NCBI GenBank assembly: GCA_028873125.1
Contig: JAGWMQ010000022.1
Coordinates: 1 to 35,937, forward strand
Direction: 5' to 3'
From: Verrucomicrobiota bacterium
GTDB taxonomy: Bacteria; Verrucomicrobiota; Verrucomicrobiia; Limisphaerales; UBA11358
Length of the DNA: 35,937 bases
This document shows positions 6,252-13,798 of the stretch, piece after piece. Within the stretch, counting starts at the first letter, position 1. Every line of letters starts with the position of its first letter. The notes below the pieces were generated by a model. The model saw only the letters and a program-made list of their open reading frames with translations. It did no database searches and was not told the DNA's origin. A program made the translations under genes and the position numbers.

Positions 6252-7598
6252 GTGCTGCCCGACCTCATTGAAATGGTGCCGCTCGACAAGCCGGTGCGCG
6301 CGGAAATCACCGTGCCCGGGTCCAAGAGCATCACGAACCGCGCGCTGATTCTGGCCGCGCTCGCGGACGGCGAGGTCGCGCTCACCGGCGCGCTCTGGAG
6401 CGAGGACACGCAAATCATGGTTGAAGGCCTGCGGAAACTGGGATTTGAAATCCACGTCGAAAACGACCCCGAGGAATTTTGCAACCGCACCGTCACCGTC
6501 AAGGGTCTGGGCGGCACAATTCCAAACGGCGGCACGGCGGAGAAGCCTCTGGAACTCTTCGTCGGCAACGCGGGCACGGCGGCGCGGTTTCTGGCGGCGT
6601 TCGTTTGCCTGGGAAACGGCGTTTATCGCCTGAGCGGTGTGCCGCGAATGCACGAGCGTCCGCAGGCGGCGCTGTTTCAGGCGTTGCGCGAACTCGGCTA
6701 TCGCGTCGAATCGGAACAGGGGAATGACAGGTTGCCCGTGAAAATTTTCGGAAAAGCGGAAAGCGAAAAGCGGAAAGCGAAAATCAGTTGTACGGTGAGC
6801 ATCGAAGAAAGTTCGCAATTTGCGTCGGCGCTCTTGCTGTGCGCGGGAATAGGCGGATGGAGTGTTGAAGTAGTCGGCGAAAATGGGGACGAATCGGCAT
6901 ACGTTGTGATGACAACAGAACTAATCAAGAGGTTTCCGCAGCGCGGCGGAACATTCCAAATCGAGCCGGATGCTTCAAGCGCAAGCTACTTTTCCGCAGT
7001 CGGGCTCATCGATTTCGGGCGGGCGTTTGAATTTCCAAAAATGCCTGAATTATGGAGGTGTAACGTCACGGTTCGAAATTGGCCGATCAACTCGTGGCAA
7101 CCCGATGGTCGCTTCCCGAGAATATTCAAACAACTCCCGGAGATTCGCATCTCGCGAAAAGCAGACTTGGGTGGCAACAATTTGGGCGACAGCATCATGA
7201 CCGCGATAACACTGTCGCCTTTTCTGTATGCGCCGAGCACATTCACGGACCTCGGCCATCTGCGCGCCCAGGAATGTGATCGTGTCTTTGCGTTACGAAC
7301 CGAACTGACCAGGTGCGGCGCAAAAGTCGTTGAAGAAGATGACACGCTGACGGTTTACCCGTCCCAGCTTCACGGAGCGGAGATTGAAACTTACAAAGAT
7401 CATCGCATGGCCATGTGTTTCGCGATTCTGGGATTGAAAGTGCCCGGCATCAAAATCAAGAATCCCGCGTGCGTCAAAAAGACGTTCCCGAATTTCTTCC
7501 AGAAGCTCGCCGCGCCGCCGCCGCACGGTCTGGGGGCAACCATTCTGGACGGGAAGGCGGGGCGGACGTTGAAATTGAACGAATTATTTGCCGATTAA
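6252..7598 (+). CDS. aroA: 3-phosphoshikimate 1-carboxyvinyltransferase (EPSP synthase)
   Basis: The enzyme joins phosphoenolpyruvate to shikimate-3-phosphate, the step before chorismate. Motifs are PGSKSITNRAL (residues 22-32), the G-N-A-G-T-A-A-R-F PEP-binding loop, RMHERPQ, and the C-terminal KDHRMAM. I chose GTG 6252, two bases after the stop of the preceding gene, because the protein then begins LPDLIE, as EPSP synthases of this group tend to do; ATG 6273 is an alternative. A 33-35-base 7-mer array is in frame near residues 167-178 (GKAESEKRKAKI). Between roughly 6720 and 7490 the third codon positions are noticeably richer in A/T than in neighbouring genes. The middle of the C-terminal half is divergent, but NLGDSIMT keeps the expected Asp. 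Confidence 0.93.
   Translation: MLPDLIEMVPLDKPVRAEITVPGSKSITNRALILAALADGEVALTGALWSEDTQIMVEGLRKLGFEIHVENDPEEFCNRTVTVKGLGGTIPNGGTAEKPLELFVGNAGTAARFLAAFVCLGNGVYRLSGVPRMHERPQAALFQALRELGYRVESEQGNDRLPVKIFGKAESEKRKAKISCTVSIEESSQFASALLLCAGIGGWSVEVVGENGDESAYVVMTTELIKRFPQRGGTFQIEPDASSASYFSAVGLIDFGRAFEFPKMPELWRCNVTVRNWPINSWQPDGRFPRIFKQLPEIRISRKADLGGNNLGDSIMTAITLSPFLYAPSTFTDLGHLRAQECDRVFALRTELTRCGAKVVEEDDTLTVYPSQLHGAEIETYKDHRMAMCFAILGLKVPGIKIKNPACVKKTFPNFFQKLAAPPPHGLGATILDGKAGRTLKLNELFAD
6751..6785 (+). repeat. In-frame heptamer array in aroA
   Basis: Five 7-bp units: GAAAAGC, GGAAAGC, GAAAAGC, GGAAAGC, GAAAATC. The first 28 bases are a perfect tandem duplication of a 14-mer. The array encodes a Lys/Glu-rich insert in EPSP synthase (AESEKRKAK), just before the conserved substrate-binding SSQFASALL segment. 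The total length keeps the reading frame. Confidence 0.85.
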
Positions 7599-7603
7599 AC
7601 CTT

Positions 7604-7697
7604 GGTTGAAGGTTGAAATTGGAAGGTTGCAAGCTGCAAGCTATTTGCCTGGACCGACGTTTTTTAACCTGCAACCTGCAACTTTTAACCTGTACCT
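7604..7697 (+). repeat. Inverted pair of heptamer arrays between aroA and cmk
   Basis: The left arm has units GGTTGAA, GGTTGAA, ATTGGAA, GGTTGCA, AGCTGCA (7604-7638). The right arm has TTTAACC, TGCAACC, TGCAACT, TTTAACC, TGTACCT (7663-7697), which are the inverse type. The arms can pair (GGTTGCA with TGCAACC) around a core of about 24 bases. The element fills the intergenic space and ends 15 bases before the cmk start. It has the same design as the cassette at 5837-6250, but without a gene inside. Confidence 0.75.
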
Positions 7698-7712
7698 ATT
7701 TCTGTAAATATT

Positions 7713-8384
7713 TTGAAACCGATTGTCATCGCCATAGACGGCACGAGCGCCAGCGGCAAGAGCACCAACGCCAAGCTCGTGGCGCGCGCGCTCGGCTATG
7801 CCTACGTGGACACGGGCGCAATGTATCGCACCCTCGCCTGGCATTGCCAGAGAAACAACATTGACGTGGACGACGCCAAGGCCGTCGCCGCCGCGTGCCG
7901 CCGCTGGAAGACGGAATTGGAGTGCGTGGAGAAAAGCGGCTTGCGCGCCGTGCGCCTGCTCGTGAACGGCTGTTTTCCTGAAAAGGAAATCCGCACCGCC
8001 GAAGTCAGCGCCGCCGTGCCCCGCGTCGCCGCCGTCCCGCAGGTGCGCCGGTGGATGGTCGGGCGCCAGCGCGAGTGCCTGGAGTTCGGCCACCTGGTGA
8101 TGGAAGGCCGCGACATCGGCACGAACGTTTTTCCCGAGACCGAATTCAAGTTCTATCTCGACGCCGGATTGGAGGAGCGTTCGCGCCGCCGCGCCGCCGA
8201 CGGGGTCCGGGAAAACCTGGCGGCGCGAGACCAGCGTGACAGCCAGCGCGCCGTGGCGCCGTTGATGGTCCCGCTCGGCGCGAAGGTGATCAACAACTCC
8301 AACCTGACCGCGGAGCAGACAAGCGGATTGATCTTGAAGGAAATCCGGTCCCGCCTGCCGCGGGAAAAGATCGCGGAGAAATGA
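7713..8384 (+). CDS. cmk: Cytidylate kinase
   Basis: This 223-residue NMP kinase phosphorylates CMP/dCMP with ATP. It shows the P-loop AIDGTSASGKST (residues 7-18), the YVDTGAMYR nucleotide-binding motif, the VMEGRDIGT motif typical of Cmk, and the lid region RSRRRAADG followed by RDQRDSQR. The start is TTG at 7713, directly giving KPIVIAIDG; no ATG fits the family N-terminus. It lies between aroA and plsC on the same strand, an arrangement common for cmk. Confidence 0.95.
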   Translation: MKPIVIAIDGTSASGKSTNAKLVARALGYAYVDTGAMYRTLAWHCQRNNIDVDDAKAVAAACRRWKTELECVEKSGLRAVRLLVNGCFPEKEIRTAEVSAAVPRVAAVPQVRRWMVGRQRECLEFGHLVMEGRDIGTNVFPETEFKFYLDAGLEERSRRRAADGVRENLAARDQRDSQRAVAPLMVPLGAKVINNSNLTAEQTSGLILKEIRSRLPREKIAEK

Positions 8385-8508
8385 CTTAAAGCGAAGCCTT
8401 GATGACCAGGAAATCTTCCAAGATTGAAATGGCGGATGTCCAGCTCCGGGATGCGGCGTTTTTCAGCCGTCCGAATTCAGGAGCCGGGCATCTGTCACCA
8501 CCTCTCGA

Positions 8509-9147
8509 ATGAACCTTTCCTACCGGCTGGGCTGGGTGTTTTTCCGCGCGCTTTTCGCGGCCTATTTTCGCTGGCGCGTCTTTGACGCGGACCGCGTGCC
8601 GCCGACCGGCGCGGTCATCCTGGCCGCGAATCACGCGAGCTACCTTGATCCGCCGCTCGTCGGCGCGGGTTTGAACCGTCAAATCAATTATCTGGCGCGC
8701 GAATCCCTCTTTCGTTTTCCCTTCATCGGGTGGCTGCTCCGCAGTTGGAGCGTCGTGCCTGTGGATCGCGACGGCGGCGGGGCGGCGGGCTTGAAGGCGA
8801 TTCTGGACCGGCTGCTGGCGGGCGGTGGCATCGTCCTTTTTCCCGAAGGCACCCGCTCGCCCAATGGACAACTGCGGCCCGCGCGTCCGGGCATCGGGCT
8901 GACCGTGGTCAAATCCAATGCGCCGGTCGTGCCCGCGCGTGTGTTCGGAACTTATGAGGCCTACGGCCGGGACAAAAAAGTTCCCCGGCCCAGACCGGTC
9001 GTCGTGAAATACGGCCGGCCGATGCATTTTGAAATCCTCCGGGCGGAGGCAAAAGAATGCGACAAGACGAGATTGAAGAAGATTTATCAGGAGATCGCCG
9101 ACGAAATCATGGCGGCGATTGCCGCGCTGGAGCCGCGCGAGGACTGA
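8509..9147 (+). CDS. plsC: 1-acyl-sn-glycerol-3-phosphate acyltransferase
   Basis: This 212-residue PlsC-family acyltransferase adds the second acyl chain in phosphatidic acid synthesis at the inner membrane. It has the catalytic HX4D motif NHASYLD near residues 44-50, the second motif VPVDRDGG, and the FPEGTRS substrate-binding motif near residue 109. A VPARVFGT segment follows, as in the family. An N-terminal hydrophobic stretch (LGWVFFRALFAAYF) would anchor it. The start is ATG 8509. It follows cmk by 124 bases in which I see no other feature, and is convergent with queD. Confidence 0.92.
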   Translation: MNLSYRLGWVFFRALFAAYFRWRVFDADRVPPTGAVILAANHASYLDPPLVGAGLNRQINYLARESLFRFPFIGWLLRSWSVVPVDRDGGGAAGLKAILDRLLAGGGIVLFPEGTRSPNGQLRPARPGIGLTVVKSNAPVVPARVFGTYEAYGRDKKVPRPRPVVVKYGRPMHFEILRAEAKECDKTRLKKIYQEIADEIMAAIAALEPRED

Positions 9148-9158
9148 GGCCCGCAAAC

Positions 9159-9521
9159 TCACCCGCCGCGGTAAACCGCGCGCGCCGTGCAGGTCTCGGC
9201 CACGACAACTTCGGACAGCAGCGGCAACCGGGGCTTCAGCCGTTTCCAGATCCAAGCCGCAATTTCCTCGCTCGTCGGATTCTCCAGGCCGCGAATCTCG
9301 TTGAGGTAGTTGTGGTCCAGCTTTTCCCAAAGCGGCTTGAAGGCCGCCGTGATGTCCGCGTAATCCATCAGCCAGCCGAGCTTTTTGTCGCATTCTCCCG
9401 CCATGGCGATTTCCACGTTGAAACTGTGGCCGTGCAGCCGCCGGCACTTGTGCGATTTCGGCAGACGCGGCAGCAAATGCGCCGCCTCAAATTGGAAGGT
9501 TTTGCGCAACTCGATTTTCAT
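9159..9521 (-). CDS. queD: 6-carboxy-5,6,7,8-tetrahydropterin synthase QueD
   Basis: The 120-residue protein belongs to the QueD/PTPS family. It has the zinc-binding His triad (FEAAHLL, then RLHGHSF), a KCRRLHGH segment with the catalytic Cys just before the HxH, and the later LDHNYLN and PTSEEIAAWIW motifs. QueD converts 7,8-dihydroneopterin triphosphate to carboxy-tetrahydropterin for queuosine synthesis. PTPS-III or folate-type activity cannot be excluded from sequence. The ATG at 9521 gives MKIELRKTFQFEAAH, a normal family N-terminus; the longer in-frame reading into the luxC-like gene is not needed. It is the last gene of a minus-strand run and is convergent with plsC. queA lies about 22 kb away in the same window. 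Confidence 0.93.
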   Translation of the reverse strand: MKIELRKTFQFEAAHLLPRLPKSHKCRRLHGHSFNVEIAMAGECDKKLGWLMDYADITAAFKPLWEKLDHNYLNEIRGLENPTSEEIAAWIWKRLKPRLPLLSEVVVAETCTARAVYRGG

Positions 9522-9583
9522 AAATTCTTGAAATGCCGGATCGGCGAGGTGCCGGGGAACGTCCCGCCAAGACGCCTCGGCGG

Positions 9584-10948
9584 TCATTTTTCCCAGTCCG
9601 TCCAGGTAACCAGGTCGCCGAGCGCCGGGCGTCCATCGTGGCGCCAGGTCAGCGGCGGGTTTTGCATCCGTCCGAGCGGGCAGACGCGCGTCGCGCCCCA
9701 GCGCGCCAGTTGTTCGGCCAGATCTCCGATTTTTTCCTCCGGCGCCGCCACCCCAACCGTCGAAACTTTCTCCCGGACGGCGTCGGCGCTTTCCAGGGCT
9801 GTCTTCAAGTCCGCCACCGCCTTGACATAAACGAACCGGTTCAGGCACGAAAGCTGGAAGAGGGAGTCCGCCTCGAAAACCACGGTCCAGGCCGTGGAAT
9901 TTTGGCTGCACCAATGCCGCGTTGCTTCGGGCGAATGGGCGGCGCGCACCTCGTAAAATGCCCGGCGCGAGGCGATGGCCGCCGATTCCTCCTGGGAAAT
10001 TTCGCCGCGCGGCTGGCTCGTTTCGCGGCGTTCCAACTCCCCGGCGAGCATCCCGGCAAAGGCCTCGGGAGAAACAGCGGCCCCGCTTTGGACGTAAATC
10101 ACGTGCGGCGAAAGGCAGCCGAGCTGGTTCCAGGCGACCACATCGTCCGCCGCTCGCGCCGCGATTTTTTCCGCGCTCCCTGCGGAGGCCAGCACTCCGT
10201 TGGCGACGAAACCAAAGCTGACGCGATGGCCGTGGCCGATAAACCGGACATGGAGGGGAAGCCGCTTGCGGATTTCATCCAGCGTCTCATCCCCGCCCGC
10301 CGCGGTCACGCAATCGGCTTCGGCAAAGAGCGCGTTTTCCAGTTCAAGATTACCCCCGGGCCACTCGGCGATTTCGAGGCTGGCGCCCAGTTTCGGATCC
10401 GCGTCGTAGATCGAGTGGGCGAACAGGCGCGGCAGAAAGGCGCTGCCGCTGGCGCACTTCACAAACTGCGCCGAACGTGTGAGCAGCCCCAGGACGACGC
10501 TCATCAGGGTCGGATTTGGAACGTTGCCCGCGCCGAAGTGGACTTGAAATTCCGGTGTGCGAACCAAGGCCGCCCGCGAAGGCTGCTTTTCGGCGCCGGC
10601 CAAGGACATCCCGTCGAGCCGTCCGGCCCCGCCGAATTCCTGAACGAGCAGCGCCTCAAACTTATCGCGCGTGAATTCCACGAAAAAATCATCCATGCCG
10701 CGTTCGAGCGTCGCGCGGGAAAAGCCGGCCTTCCCGGCGTTCTCCAGCGCGAACCGGCGAAATGGAAACTCCCGCCGGCGCCAGCTTTCCGCCAAACCGC
10801 TCAAAAAATTGACCAGGCTCTGCGTCGGGCGCGCGGCCAGATAACGCCCGCGGTTGCGTTTCAGCGTCTGACACGCCTCCAGAATCATCGCCGGTGACAG
10901 CTTGGCTTCCGGCGGCAAATCGGCGAGAAAGTAATTCGGCAGGTTCAT
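9584..10948 (-). CDS. LuxC-like acyl-CoA reductase
   Basis: The 454-residue protein belongs to the LuxC fatty-acid reductase family (aldehyde-dehydrogenase fold), which reduces activated acyl groups to aldehydes with NADPH. The likely catalytic Cys is C278 in NQLGCLSPHVIYV; a glycine-rich nucleotide-binding region lies near 139-172 (FGAGNVPNP, then KCASGSAFLP). The start ATG overlaps the stop of the LuxE-like gene by ATGA, so the two are translationally coupled. In luminous bacteria LuxC works in a complex with LuxE. No luxD, luxA or luxB is in the window, so the aldehyde must serve another purpose. Confidence 0.88.
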   Translation of the reverse strand: MNLPNYFLADLPPEAKLSPAMILEACQTLKRNRGRYLAARPTQSLVNFLSGLAESWRRREFPFRRFALENAGKAGFSRATLERGMDDFFVEFTRDKFEALLVQEFGGAGRLDGMSLAGAEKQPSRAALVRTPEFQVHFGAGNVPNPTLMSVVLGLLTRSAQFVKCASGSAFLPRLFAHSIYDADPKLGASLEIAEWPGGNLELENALFAEADCVTAAGGDETLDEIRKRLPLHVRFIGHGHRVSFGFVANGVLASAGSAEKIAARAADDVVAWNQLGCLSPHVIYVQSGAAVSPEAFAGMLAGELERRETSQPRGEISQEESAAIASRRAFYEVRAAHSPEATRHWCSQNSTAWTVVFEADSLFQLSCLNRFVYVKAVADLKTALESADAVREKVSTVGVAAPEEKIGDLAEQLARWGATRVCPLGRMQNPPLTWRHDGRPALGDLVTWTDWEK

Positions 10949-12093
10949 GCGTTCATCAAGGAGCAGCCGCGCGCTTCCGCCGGGCTGGCCCGCCCCACCA
11001 ATTCAAATCCGGCGCCTCGGCGGATTCCCAGGTCCTCCGTTTGGATCGCCGCCACGGAAAAGACGTTCGCCAGGTCGCACACGCGGATCAGGCCCGCCTG
11101 GCCGTCCGCCGCTTCGCGCCCGGTTTCCGGCGAAATGATCCGCGCCGCCGCCCACGGCGGGAAGCAGAAACTCCGCCCTCCGCCCTCCGCATTCCGCTTT
11201 TCCCCGTCATACGCCTGCGAACTCAATTCGCTCATGCCGTACTCGCAAATGATATTGACAATCGGAACACCGAGCCGTGCGGCAATCAGAGCGTGCAATT
11301 CCATTTTGGACATCGCGCGCGAGCGATTCTTGTAACCGCCGGTTTCCATGACGCGCGAGCCTGGCGGCAGTTTGAAAGCCAAGTTTTGTTCCCCGAGCCA
11401 GTCGAGCAGATGCACGAACGAAAACGCGGTGCCGAGCAAAAGCAGCGGAGGAGCGTCCGCCGCCTGGCATCCCGGAGCCAACGCGGCGCGCAGGGCGTCA
11501 TAATTCAGCTCCCACGCGCCGTCGGCGTTGATTTTTCCGACGAAGGCTGTTGCCGGCGCGCCCAACCGCCGTCGCACGACGTCCAACATGTAAACGAGGG
11601 ACGAGCGCGGCGTCTGTGCGGGCGGCGGCGTCAGAAAAATCGCCGGCGGAGGATTGCCGCTTGGTGAGCTTCCCGCGGCCCCGCCGGCGCCCCGTTTGAA
11701 TTGCAGATCCGGCAGAACGTTCTCCAGAAACCACCTCCACGACGACGCTTCATACAGCGCCAGCGATTCGACGCCGTGGAAGTGGCGGCTGGGCTTCTGC
11801 GTCGTCGTGCCGCTGGAATGAAAAACGGAGGCGCGTTCCTCCGGCGGGATGCAGGAAAGTTCGAGTTCCTTGAACGCGCTCGTTGGCACGATGGGAATTT
11901 GCGTCCAGTGTTCGACGCTTCCCGGCGTCGCACCCTGCGCCCGGCAAATTTTTCGGTAGGCGGAATTGCTTCGAAATTGGAGCGCGAAAAGATCGAGCGC
12001 CAGTTCGGCGAATTGCTGCTTGGCAATTGCCGGCTGCCCAATGGCAATTAGCGCGCGCAGCCGCGCGGCGAAATCAGAAAGTGCCTGGTTCAT
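10945..12093 (-). CDS. LuxE-like acyl-protein synthetase
   Basis: The 382-residue protein belongs to the LuxE acyl-protein synthetase / adenylate-forming family. LuxE activates a fatty acid with ATP and hands the acyl group to LuxC. The ATP-binding loop is HSSGTTTQK (residues 92-100), followed by ETGGYKNRSR (250-259) and EYGMSEL (284-290), as in LuxE and PaaK relatives. Residues about 297-310 (GEKRNAEGGGRSFC) are encoded by a 7-bp array and look like an insertion. A Pro/Gly/Ser-rich segment near 137-160 is probably a flexible loop. It lies upstream of the luxC-like gene with a four-base overlap and downstream of the NmrA-like gene on the same strand. Confidence 0.85.
   Translation of the reverse strand: MNQALSDFAARLRALIAIGQPAIAKQQFAELALDLFALQFRSNSAYRKICRAQGATPGSVEHWTQIPIVPTSAFKELELSCIPPEERASVFHSSGTTTQKPSRHFHGVESLALYEASSWRWFLENVLPDLQFKRGAGGAAGSSPSGNPPPAIFLTPPPAQTPRSSLVYMLDVVRRRLGAPATAFVGKINADGAWELNYDALRAALAPGCQAADAPPLLLLGTAFSFVHLLDWLGEQNLAFKLPPGSRVMETGGYKNRSRAMSKMELHALIAARLGVPIVNIICEYGMSELSSQAYDGEKRNAEGGGRSFCFPPWAAARIISPETGREAADGQAGLIRVCDLANVFSVAAIQTEDLGIRRGAGFELVGRASPAEARGCSLMNA
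11171..11198 (-). repeat. In-frame heptamer array in the luxE-like gene
   Basis: On the plus strand the units are CTCCGCC, CTCCGCC, CTCCGCA, TTCCGCT. They encode, on the minus strand, the Lys/Arg/Gly-rich insert KRNAEGGG between the conserved EYGMSELSS motif and the WAAARIISP segment. The reading frame is kept. Confidence 0.8.
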
Positions 12094-12174
12094 GCGGTTT
12101 TTATCGGCTGGTTTTCCGCCACAGCCGCATGGAGCATAACAGAAAACCGGATTGCGACAAGCGTGGTCGCGATC

Positions 12175-13116
12175 TCAAATCTGGTCTGGGAAGCACCGCA
12201 TCCGGCGGTTGCGTCGGCGATCCAGCTCGCTCGCATACCGTAAACCCAGCGTGCCAGCATTGCTTCGCAACCAGGTCGCCAATGATGTTTTGCCTGTGGC
12301 CGGCGCTTTCACGCACAACAATTCCGACATCAAGCCACGAATCTCGTCGCGGGTGATGAACGTGTCGTGCATGAGCCAACCCACGAATTTGCCAAGCCAG
12401 AATCCGACTTCCGGTGGCACGTTGAGCAATGGGCGCGACTGGCCGATCGCTCTGCCGATGGCTTCGACCAGTTCGCGGTAAGTGAAGGTTTCCGGACCGA
12501 TGGCATTGATGGTGACATTTTCGCTCCCTTTTCCTTCGGCCACGGCCAAGGTTGCCAAATCATCAACATGAATGGGCTGTAATCGGTAGGAGCCATCGCC
12601 AAAAATGGCAAAAACTGGAAAGCGTCGGAGCGCCCAGGCGATGTTGTTGATGAGGATGTCTTCGCGTCCAAATAAAACCGTGGGCCGCAGAATGGCATAA
12701 GAAGGCCCGCTCTCCCGCAACGCGCGTTCCAACCGCGCCTTGCCGGAAAAATATTCCAGCGGCGAATCCTCCGCCGGATTTGTGATGCTGACATGGACCA
12801 CCCGACGGACGCCCGCCCGCCGTGCGGCTTCGAACAACACCAGCGTGTTTTTCTCGGCCTGGGCATGGGTAAACATCCGATGGTTGAAGCGCACCCAGTA
12901 GGTGTTATACAGCACATCCACTCCGGCCAAAGCCGCCGCCAAGCTTTCCGGTTCGTCAAACAACAGCGGAAAGGTTCGGACCCTGCCGCTGAACAGGTCC
13001 TCGCGATTCGGAGAGTTGGTGAGGGTGACAACCTCCTCTCCCCGTTCCAACAACCGCGATGCGATGTAGCGCCCGGAATAGCCAAATGCGCCGGTGACCG
13101 CGTGAATTTTCTTCAT
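12175..13116 (-). CDS. NmrA-like NAD(P)-binding epimerase/reductase
   Basis: This 313-residue protein has an atypical short-chain dehydrogenase fold. Its N-terminus contains TGAFGYSGRYIASRLL, a GxxGxxG nucleotide-binding motif. HVSITNPAEDSPLEYFSGKARLE gives the region where SDRs keep the catalytic Ser and a YxxxK-like pair (Y-F-S-G-K here, a Tyr followed four residues later by Lys). ILRPTVLFG follows, typical of extended SDR and NDUFA9-like proteins. The substrate is unknown. It starts 43 bases after the stop of the GbsR-like regulator gene on the same strand, so the two are probably cotranscribed. Confidence 0.85.
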   Translation of the reverse strand: MKKIHAVTGAFGYSGRYIASRLLERGEEVVTLTNSPNREDLFSGRVRTFPLLFDEPESLAAALAGVDVLYNTYWVRFNHRMFTHAQAEKNTLVLFEAARRAGVRRVVHVSITNPAEDSPLEYFSGKARLERALRESGPSYAILRPTVLFGREDILINNIAWALRRFPVFAIFGDGSYRLQPIHVDDLATLAVAEGKGSENVTINAIGPETFTYRELVEAIGRAIGQSRPLLNVPPEVGFWLGKFVGWLMHDTFITRDEIRGLMSELLCVKAPATGKTSLATWLRSNAGTLGLRYASELDRRRNRRMRCFPDQI

Positions 13117-13159
13117 GTTTTCTTTTTTCAGTAAATTACGAAATAGAATTCCAAAAACT

Positions 13160-13675
13160 TCATCTCAGCCAACCACCGGTCTTCGCGCCCAATTTGATCA
13201 GTTTCACCCTCGAACCCAGCGGCAGCCGCCGGATACCCCCAAACCAGTTGTCCATCAGTTCGAACAATTCCAGCATCTCCCTTAGGCGCTCCCGAGTATG
13301 GGTATCGGTCTTGGCCCCGTCATTCACCAAGGCCTGGGCCTCGCGAAGCGCCTTGAGCGTCGGATCCACCTCGCGCCGTTTGCGTTCATCCAACAGAATC
13401 TCAAACAACTGCCACACGTCTTGGATGGACTGAAAATGTTCCCGCCGGTCGCCACGGATATGCACCATTTTGACCACACCCCACGACCGAAGTTCGCGCA
13501 AGCTGTTGCTGACGTGCGAGCGCGCCACCCCCAACGCTTCCACAATTTCGTCGGCCGCCAGGGGTTTGGGCGAGAAATACAGCAAAGCATGGATCTGCGC
13601 CACCATGCGACTGATGCCCCAGCGCGATGCCATCTCCCCCCAGTGAAGAACCAGTTTCTCGAGAACGGGAATCAT
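13160..13675 (-). CDS. GbsR/MarR-type transcriptional regulator
   Basis: The 171-residue protein has a winged helix-turn-helix of the GbsR (COG1510) type. GEMASRWGISRMVAQIHALLYFSPKPLAADEIVEALGVARSHVS is spread over residues about 13-56, with the recognition helix near VARSHVSNSLREL, and a C-terminal helical dimerisation region. The start ATG at 13675 is the first in frame after the leader. Longer in-frame readings run into metG and lack homology. It is divergent from metG and upstream of the NmrA-like gene, which is its most likely target along with its own promoter. The ligand is unknown. Confidence 0.85.
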   Translation of the reverse strand: MIPVLEKLVLHWGEMASRWGISRMVAQIHALLYFSPKPLAADEIVEALGVARSHVSNSLRELRSWGVVKMVHIRGDRREHFQSIQDVWQLFEILLDERKRREVDPTLKALREAQALVNDGAKTDTHTRERLREMLELFELMDNWFGGIRRLPLGSRVKLIKLGAKTGGWLR

Positions 13676-13694
13676 TTCATTTCTGTTTTTTCTG

Positions 13695-13722
13695 AAAATA
13701 ACATAATCTGCCGTCAAGTCAA
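13695..13722 (-). promoter_or_regulatory. Candidate sigma-70 promoter of the GbsR-like gene
   Basis: On the minus strand TTGACT (13722-13717) and TATTTT (13700-13695) are separated by 16 bases, and the start codon follows about 20 bases downstream of the -10. The match is five of six for the -35 and four of six for the -10. It lies in the AT-rich part of the gap between the regulator and metG. Confidence 0.4.
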
Positions 13723-13798
13723 GAACATCCGCCTTGAAAACGGTCACATTCCCGTTGGGATTGCCTTCGCCCTGTTTGTCGGCCAGACTGTGCGTTCC

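Noticed and set aside
4904-7697. Heptamer arrays read as a CRISPR array
   Set aside because: The units are 7 bp, contiguous and degenerate, with no spacers of 25-40 bp and no cas genes.
9159-9914. Long N-terminal extension of QueD
   Set aside because: The extra 131 codons are antisense-like sequence over the end of the luxC-like gene in another frame; the internal ATG gives the normal QueD start.
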